Assembly (NCBI GenBank): GCA_027886185.1
Contig: WOAB01000591.1
Coordinates: 124,001 to 188,000, forward strand
Length of the DNA stretch: 64,000 nucleotides
Source: Rheum nobile
Taxonomy: Eukaryota; Streptophyta; Magnoliopsida; Caryophyllales; Polygonaceae
Direction: 5' to 3'
Shown here: one piece after another, positions 57,890-64,000 of the stretch
Layout: each line of letters begins with the position of its first letter
Position numbering within the stretch: the stretch's first letter is position 1
Notes under the pieces: model-generated
Database searches by the model: none
What the model was told of the DNA's origin: nothing
What the model saw: the letters and a program-made list of their open reading frames with translations, nothing else
Made by a program: the position numbers and the translations under genes

Positions 57890-59115
57890 CTGTCTATATG
57901 TTATGTTCCCTCGATGATTGGCTAAATTACATGGTAAAGTGTGAAAGTTTAATCATCATGTCTTGATCTGCATTCATACTCTTGATCATTAATTGAACTA
58001 CTTGCCTAGACTCATGCTAATACTTCACTTATGTGCAAACATTCATGCATGATTATCTATGCTATCATAATAATATATGAAACAGTGTTCTTTCGGCCCA
58101 AAAGGGTCAACTTGATGCATTGATCCCTCACTATAAGCCCAAATGATTGTTGACTCTCAGCTTACCCTAGCCATCATGCTTGATGCTTCCTATGAGCCCC
58201 TCTAATCATCCATATCTGGGAGCCTCTCATTCATGATTAAACACTCGTATATTTTTGTGTGGTGTTCTTTGTGCCCTCTCTGGTAACAATACCCCCGCAT
58301 CACACTCTTCTACATTCTTTGGGAGGTCGAGAAAACGAATTGTCGCCTCAGTAGCTTGGGGCTGGTACATGACCAGTATGGTGTGCATTCATAACGGAAA
58401 TGTTGCTTGTGGTGATTGAGACTTCTGTGAAATTTGGTGGATCTGGTTGTCATCATCTACACGGTGTATTTTTGGAAGTTATCTTATCAGTTGTGACTTA
58501 AAAAAAAACTGAAGTTGCAAACTTTGGGGAACAAAAGGAGGAACCAGATCTAAGGTGGGAACCAAGAAGGACGTCTCACACTCGCCTACACTGAAGGAAC
58601 AAAAAAAGATATCCCTTGAAGGGTGTGCATTCTCATCATATCTGAGGTACTCCTTGTTTCTGGCTCCTGGTATCAGCGGCACCTGATTCGTTTTTCTCTG
58701 CTTTCCAACCTCTTCTCTTGTTCCCAGCACATCTATCTCCCTACTGCCTTGCTTTTCCTTGTCCTTGTTTCACATGGTTGTCTTGATTGGCATGATCATC
58801 ATTAGTGATATCTTTGTGTATCTTGTGTTATCTTTGCATGTGGTCTATGTTTGTGTGCTTCAATCAAATGCAAAAGGGGTTGTTTTGCTTATCTTGATGT
58901 GTTCATTTTTCTCTATCTCTTTACTTATGTTTTTGATGATGCCAAAAGGGGAAAAATGACTGGTAGCTTTAGTTGAGGGGGAACAAAACATGGTTTCATA
59001 TGTTGCTGGACAAAGGGGGAACTATTATGCCTAAGTGTGGGACTTTCTCTTTACAACCGTCTTTTTCTCTTGTGTGTATATTTTATTGTCAAGTCACCAT
59101 CAAAAAGGGGGAATT
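57890..59115 (+). other. 3' noncoding region and polypurine tract of copia element F
   Basis: About 1.2 kb without a long ORF. It contains repeated purine runs (CCAAAAGGGG near 58940, GAGGGGGAACAAAAC near 58974, CAAAGGGGGAAC near 59010) before the true tract AAAAAGGGGGAATT at 59102-59115. SIRE-type elements often have an envelope-like ORF here; none is seen. Confidence 0.7.
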
Positions 59116-60031
59116 TGTTGAATTCCTTAGGTTTTGATGGTAACAAACATTCAACTAATCTGGTAACTAAGTGTTTCAGGAACAAGACAGTTGTCACAGG
59201 GAACCATTGCAGCAAAGGATTGCAGAGGGAACAAAGCGTTCTCCACATGCTTTGTTACCTCTCAAGGAACATCAAAGACGAACAACGTTCAAGCTGCGAA
59301 TGGAAGGAAGATATCCAGCGTGAAGATTATGGAAACAATCATGGAAGATCACGCGGTCAAGGATAAGATATTTCGGCTGGAAGGATCTCGCCGAAGAGAA
59401 GATATGGAGAGAGAAATCCGAATGTTTTATCTTAGGAAATCTTTCCTAAGATAAGATATTTGGAGAGAGAAGATTATTCTCTTCAGCCGATTATATTATT
59501 ATTAGAATTCTTTCCTTAGATAATGTAAGCGGTTAAGATATTATTCTTCCAAACAATTTTAGATCTTCTTGTTACCAAGTTTAGAAAGATTTTATCTTGT
59601 TATGATTAGGGTTTAGTCGTGTTGTATTTAATAGGAGTGTGGATTCATTTCTATGTACGACGAGAGACGACGACGAACTGAGAGAGATTGACTGAGAAGA
59701 AAAGAGAGTGAAGTTGTTTGTGAGTCTTTGAGGGTTGAGTTCGGATTCATCGTTGTAGAAGTGATTCAAACTTAGGTGGGTATTCTAGGATTTGGAGTCC
59801 ATGCTACAAGTGTAATCGAACAAGAAATCAATAAGACAAGTAGACACTTCAAAATTCTCTCAAGCGAGAAGCTTGAAGGAAGTGGTTTTTCTTTGATTAG
59901 CTAGTTGGCTAATTAGGGTTTCCACTATACATCGTGAGTTCGTCTCTTATCTTTCTTGCTATATTATTTCGCTGCACCTTTTGTGGGAATAAAGTCTTTG
60001 TTCCCTCAGACGTAACTCTAACGATCCAACA
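59116..60031 (+). repeat. 3' LTR of copia element F (916 bp)
   Basis: Same length and ends as the 5' LTR, followed by the AATTA duplication at 60032-60036. Confidence 0.95.
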
Positions 60032-60036
60032 AATTA
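60032..60036. repeat. Target site duplication AATTA, right of copia element F
   Basis: It matches 52569-52573. Confidence 0.92.
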
Positions 60037-61635
60037 CAAATGAGATGCTAACCCAAACATGTCGGCATTCAATTCCTCTTATGATTTTCCTGATTTTTTG
60101 TTTTTTTCCATTTATTATATCAACTATAAGAGGATGAAGAAGAAGGTCAATGAGTATAATCCACAAATTGAAAATTGAACTATAGAGTCAAGTATGTTCT
60201 CAAGGACTTCCCAATAATGATGGACAACCAGGTGCGTTCGTATTATTTTCCTTGAAAACCAAATGCTTTTCTTTGGGGTCTTATTTCCATTTTTATGTGT
60301 TGAAAATGTACATGTTTTTTTGGTTTAGTATGAAAAGATTGTACTTTTTCTTCTTGAAAAACAAGGAGAACTTGTTGGGAGGCTAGCCAAATTAGGAGAG
60401 GAGCATAGCTCTCTAAATCAACAGCCAAATATAGTCAAGATATGCCAACTAGGGGAGGGTTATAGAGAAGTAGGGCACGACCTTTGAAAGCTTATGTTCT
60501 TTGTTGACGTCAATGCTATAGGTCTTTGGAAGATCCTCAAAAAATTTAATAAATGGTTTGGATATAGATTCACATATTACTATGTTAAGACTCGCGCAAA
60601 TCACCCTAAATTCCAATTGCAGCAAGTATTCAAGCATGTAGTAATATCTTGATTCCTCTTTACTAAGATTAGAATTGTTGGTTTCTGGTTTGGGATGAGT
60701 GGTTTTGTTAGTTAACATGCCTTTGAGGTCTCTTTTGACTACAATGACTGACTTTGAGAGATCTCTCAACGTCTAGGGGTGGTTGTAGGTGCATCAGTTC
60801 TAGAGGTAAGAGGTAGAATTTCTGTAAAGTATGCATCATTTATATGTATCTCTTGTTTCTTTGTCTTGTCTTTGTTTTGTCAGTTACTTATCTTGTATAA
60901 AATTCTATCTTTCCTTATATGACATATTTTAATGTTGTGTATTGTTTCTAAAGTGAATCTTGCAGTAAGTTCATGTCCTTGTGCCAAAGTAGGCATGAAC
61001 TCCTTATTACACGGAAATACAAAGTCAATGATCAAGTGATTCGATCTTCATATGGTTTTGACATGTCCCTTAATGACTTTCAAACTAGATCACTCATGAA
61101 CCAACATCTCTTAAGTTTTTTAGTTAGTTAATTTTTTAAACAATTTTTTTTTTTGTATGTAAATGTATTCACATAATAAATACAATAGAGACAAAATCAT
61201 GGGTAATATGTACTTATTTCATTGAGTAGACCACAAACAACTAACCACTAAGTTTCCGTTTGATGAAATAATCAAGCATTCTGAAATAGCATTTCTCATA
61301 AATCACTTATTCAAAAATACAGGTCAATTGCTCTCGTGCGCGCACGCGCAGCTCTACTAGTCTCTTGAAAAGGGATAGAATATAGTTTTATGGATGAGGT
61401 TTTAAGTATATGGTCATACCAGGCAGCCCATTTAATTTCTGTATGAATTTACTAAAATATCACTCTTTAATATAATTTTATTTATAATTATTTACCAAAT
61501 AATTTTAACTATTGTTATCATTTATTTTTATTTCTTTTCTCAAAAGAATAATATAAATCATATATATTTATTAAATAATATAATAAAAGGAACCATTCCA
61601 ATTTAAGGGGGATTATTAGAAAATTAAAAGTTCTT
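60037..61635. other. Unassigned AT-rich sequence
   Basis: No complete gene. A short + strand open segment at about 60330-60485 (IVLFLLEKQGELVGRLAKLG) looks codon-like and could be a decayed exon or transposase piece, but I do not recognise it. A T-rich run lies at 61140-61155. Confidence 0.45.
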
Positions 61636-61984
61636 CCTATGTCAATAACAGCTCTTCCTTTTCAGGGTTTAAGTAAGGAAAAAGAACTCTTAGGTTAAGC
61701 GTGCTACGGTGAAAGCACTACCAAAATGGATGAATTCCTGGAAAGTCCTTGTGTTGGCATGGGAAGATGATTCTATGGTTTCGAGCCTTACTAACAATAT
61801 CAGACCGACTGCGGCTTACGAGTGGACTTGGCTTGGAGGGAAGTCACTCGACCTAGATGGTGGTCTTTCTATAACACCCACAAAATCGAGGAGTCACAGT
61901 GTCGTAGACCAAAAGGATCTACAAGGATTTTGTGAAAATTATGTGTTGTCGCTACGGAGGATGATCCCTTTAATAACCCAATCT
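61636..61984 (+). mobile_element. Degenerate Cassandra-type element, copy 2
   Basis: The left part matches the LTR at 63177-63366 in reverse orientation (CTCTTCCTTTTCA, TTTAAGTAAGGA). GTTAAGCGTGCTACGGTGAAAG and the CCTGGAAAGTCCTTGTGTTG block (61692-61757) derive from 5S rRNA. A decayed primer site (ATATCAGACCGACT) and internal region follow. It ends AATAACCCAATCT at the same place as copy 1. Confidence 0.78.
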
Positions 61985-62980
61985 TGAAAATACCCAAATC
62001 ACATACAATAAATAAATTATAATTAGATAATTTATTCAATATCGAAATTTGAAGAATACAATGTCTCGGTTTCTAATTGAATTTATTTAACTCTGAAATA
62101 AATCAATTTCAAGGCTTTTCGATAAAACGATTATGTATACGATACCAAAAATCAATTAGTCGTACATTCTAAATAATCATATATTAATTGATCCAACAAT
62201 TTATTTATAACCCTAATGATTTCTCACCCAAAATATTATCTAGATGAAGAGTTATAATTTAACCATTCATAATACATGATAATATTCCCAAAAATTCTAT
62301 TTAATTTTATTTAATCTAAATAAATTAATTTGGCCTAACATAATTTTTAACTAATCTAGATTAATGTAATTAACCAAGATTAATCAAAACAAAGCCAAAA
62401 ATCAACAAAAAGAGCACGGCCGAACCATTACCAAATGAACTCGGAGGACACTTGTCGGAGATCAGAGAAATTCGTCTTCGTCGGACCACCATCGGGGCTG
62501 GGGTTAGAGGGATTTTGAAGAGGACTCTTGGCGGTTCTAGGGATACCACCAATTGCAAAAACGAAGCTAAGAAGAGGGTGAATTCCTTGGATGAACATCC
62601 ACGATATTTCGGTTAGGGTTCTTGAGTTTGGGGATGAAATTGGGTAAACGATTGAAGGGATATTTATAGGGCTAATGTAGCCTTCAATGTTCTAGACACA
62701 ATCTCGCAAATCACTCCTCCCAATTCAAGCTGATGGGGTCGAACTTTGAAGAAATCAATTCGGCCTTATACGAATGGTATATTTAATTGGCGGATTAATT
62801 CCCGGCGATTTCGTCCAATTAAACACAAATTAATTTAAGGGTTTAATGTGTAAGATCCTAATCTACAATTCTCATTGATTAATTGAAAGATTTGAGCCAA
62901 AATCAGAGCCAAATCCGCCATGGAAATGGACCTTGAGCTGCTGCGTTTTTGGTTGGCTGGAGGTTGAAGATAGCCCAAAT
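61985..62980 (-). other. Unclassified LTR-like sequence
   Basis: No gene. Minus-strand TATAAATATCCC (about 62657-62668), followed downstream by a CT-rich leader with CCCTAACCG, suggests an LTR promoter, but no LTR ends are found. Confidence 0.35.
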
Positions 62981-63486
62981 TACCATGAAAATGAAGAGCT
63001 CTTGTTGACATGGGTACCACTCTAATCCTTATAAAGGATTACAAACTCGGGGTGTTGCAATCACCCCCACTTAAACCAATGACGACCTCGTCAAGCCCCA
63101 AAGACCGCCATCTGGGTCGAGTGACCGTCCACCGGACCAAGCCCACTTGTAACGCAGAGTCGGCTCTGATACCATTTGTAAAGCACGAGCCTTAGAAGCG
63201 CAATCCCATTCCAACCCAGGAGGTCACCCATCTTGGTACTACTCCCGCCCTAGCACGCTTAACTTCATAGTTTTTTGTCCTTACTTGAACCATGAAAAGG
63301 AAGAACTCTTGTTGACATGGGTAAGACTCTAATCCTTATAAAGGATTACAAATCCGGGGTGTTACAATCACCCCCACTTAAACCCTTGACGACCTCGTCA
63401 AGTCCCAAAGACCACCCTCTGGGTCGAGCGACCGTCCACCAGTCCAAGCCCACTCGTAACCCAGAGTCGGCTCTGATACCATTTGT
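62981..63486 (-). mobile_element. Cassandra-type TRIM element, tandem internal-LTR-internal-LTR
   Basis: On the minus strand: primer site (63481-63469, TGGTATCAGAGCC), 117-120 bp internal region ending in the polypurine tract AAGTGGGGGTGAT, a complete 190-bp LTR (63366-63177; TGTAACACCCC...GCTTTACA), a second primer site (63174-63162), a second internal region, and a truncated second LTR (63059-62981). The 5S rRNA-derived segment inside the LTR and the very short internal region are the hallmarks of Cassandra. There is no coding capacity. Confidence 0.85.
63211..63271 (-). pseudogene. 5S rRNA-derived promoter segment within the Cassandra LTR
   Basis: The minus strand contains AAGTTAAGCGTGCTAGGGCG and GATGGGTGACCTCCTGGGTT, matching the A box, intermediate element and C box of plant 5S rRNA. 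Only the 3' half of a 5S gene is present. In Cassandra elements these boxes are thought to recruit RNA polymerase III. Confidence 0.85.
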
Positions 63487-64000
63487 AAGACCTGATGCCT
63501 TAGACTGTAAAGTCCAAAGCCACCCTAGGCTTTAATCGGAACAATTATACTTAAATACAATCATAAATAAGAGTAGATAATGACAGAGTGAATAGCGGAA
63601 GACTTTTATATAAGAACACGATCTTTTATTAAAATTCATCTCGTATCTTGAGAACCATAGTTTACAACCATATTAAAATTACAGTGGAAGACTTGTAAGT
63701 AAAACCCTAAACACATGACTAGTTTAGATACGTATTATATATCTTTTCGAATATTAAATCAACATTACACATCTTAATATTACTTTAGAATAAAACCTTC
63801 AACTACAAGCCTTCTCCTTGATTGGTTACTTCAAATCGTCAGGGACCAACCTCTAATGTGCTGTATAGGACGGATGACACCAGTCAACCATGCAAGGAAT
63901 AGAACCGGTTGGTTAGTCTAATGAAAGACTATACAAGGGTGAAAATAGATTGGTTCTCGTAGTCGTATATAATCACTACCCTTGTTTCCTGAATAAAACT
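63487..64000 (-). repeat. Fragment of a C-type chromovirus LTR
   Basis: It matches 37520-38010 in the same orientation (CTTTAATCGGAACAATTA, AATAGCGGAAGACTTTTA, GACGGATGACACCAG). The outermost ~40 bases of the LTR, including the GGGGGTGTTACA end, are missing and Cassandra sequence begins instead. It continues beyond the window. Confidence 0.8.

Larger units (their letters stand above)
52574..60031 (+). mobile_element. Ty1/copia element F, SIRE/Maximus-like, full length (7458 bp)
   Basis: Two 916-bp LTRs, a primer site, a gag-protease-integrase-RT-RNase H polyprotein in copia order, ~1.2 kb of 3' noncoding sequence, a polypurine tract, and AATTA duplications. The LTR start with GGTTTTGATGGTAAC and the CATCAAAAAGGGGGA polypurine tract are typical of SIRE-like elements. 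The polyprotein stays in one frame with only three nonsense codons (53972, 55016, 55958). LTRs differ at about 27 of 916 bases by eye. Confidence 0.92.

Noticed and set aside
63211..63271. Functional 5S rRNA gene
   Set aside because: Only the 3' half of 5S is present and it lies inside an LTR next to a primer binding site, so it is Cassandra's borrowed promoter.

Overview
The window is plant nuclear DNA, most likely from a eudicot and probably pericentromeric or otherwise repeat-rich. It consists almost entirely of nested LTR retrotransposons, together with a 156-bp satellite, a CACTA DNA transposon and small 5S-derived (Cassandra-type) elements. I see no complete ordinary host gene, tRNA gene, rRNA operon or CRISPR. 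The plant assignment rests on plant-only lineages: Tat-type Ty3/gypsy with two RNase H domains, Tekay/Del-like chromovirus with ~2.4-kb LTRs, SIRE-like Ty1/copia and Cassandra-like LTRs. It also rests on tRNA-iMet primer sites and on captured plant exons. Layout: 1-15776 is a tandem cluster of Tat-type copies on the + strand. It holds an RT fragment (A0, 1-422), a truncated LTR (429-832), a full-length internal region (A1), an LTR (9641-10340), a 5'-deleted internal region (A2) and a last LTR (15105-15776). Both A1 and A2 carry, between pol and the 3' LTR, a four-exon gene on the opposite strand. In A2 this antisense gene is open throughout (558 codons), whereas the sense gag-pol of both copies is broken by nonsense codons. 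15777-17092 is decayed LTR-element debris. 17093-41646 is a four-level nest. A 156-bp satellite array (17093-17862 and 39856-41646) is interrupted by chromovirus C (17863-39855). C is interrupted by chromovirus B (21976-37287, TSD GTTAG). B is interrupted in its integrase by a 4.3-kb CACTA element (25139-29434) that carries exons of two host genes, a GDT1-like UPF0016 transporter and a GBF-type bZIP factor. 41647-46700 holds a Cassandra-derived fragment and a chromovirus with gag-protease only (D), ending in a recombinant LTR / primer site / polypurine tract / LTR arrangement. 47024-51767 is a solo LTR (TSD CAAAT) with a second solo LTR nested inside it (47902-50265, TSD TGTAT). 52574-60031 is a nearly complete SIRE-like copia element with 916-bp LTRs and TSD AATTA. 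61636-64000 holds two further Cassandra-type copies and the start of another long chromovirus LTR that runs off the window. How the parts relate: the elements are autonomous-type polyproteins (gag, protease, RT, RNase H, integrase) now inactivated mostly by in-frame stops rather than frameshifts. LTR pairs differ by about 2-3 percent by eye, so the insertions are fairly young. The most unusual content is the conserved antisense gene of the Tat-type copies, the two-gene capture in the CACTA element, the acidic upstream ORF in chromovirus B, and the 5S/Cassandra mosaics. Coordinates of LTR ends, TSDs and exon junctions were read directly from the sequence. Family names are from recognised motifs without a database search.
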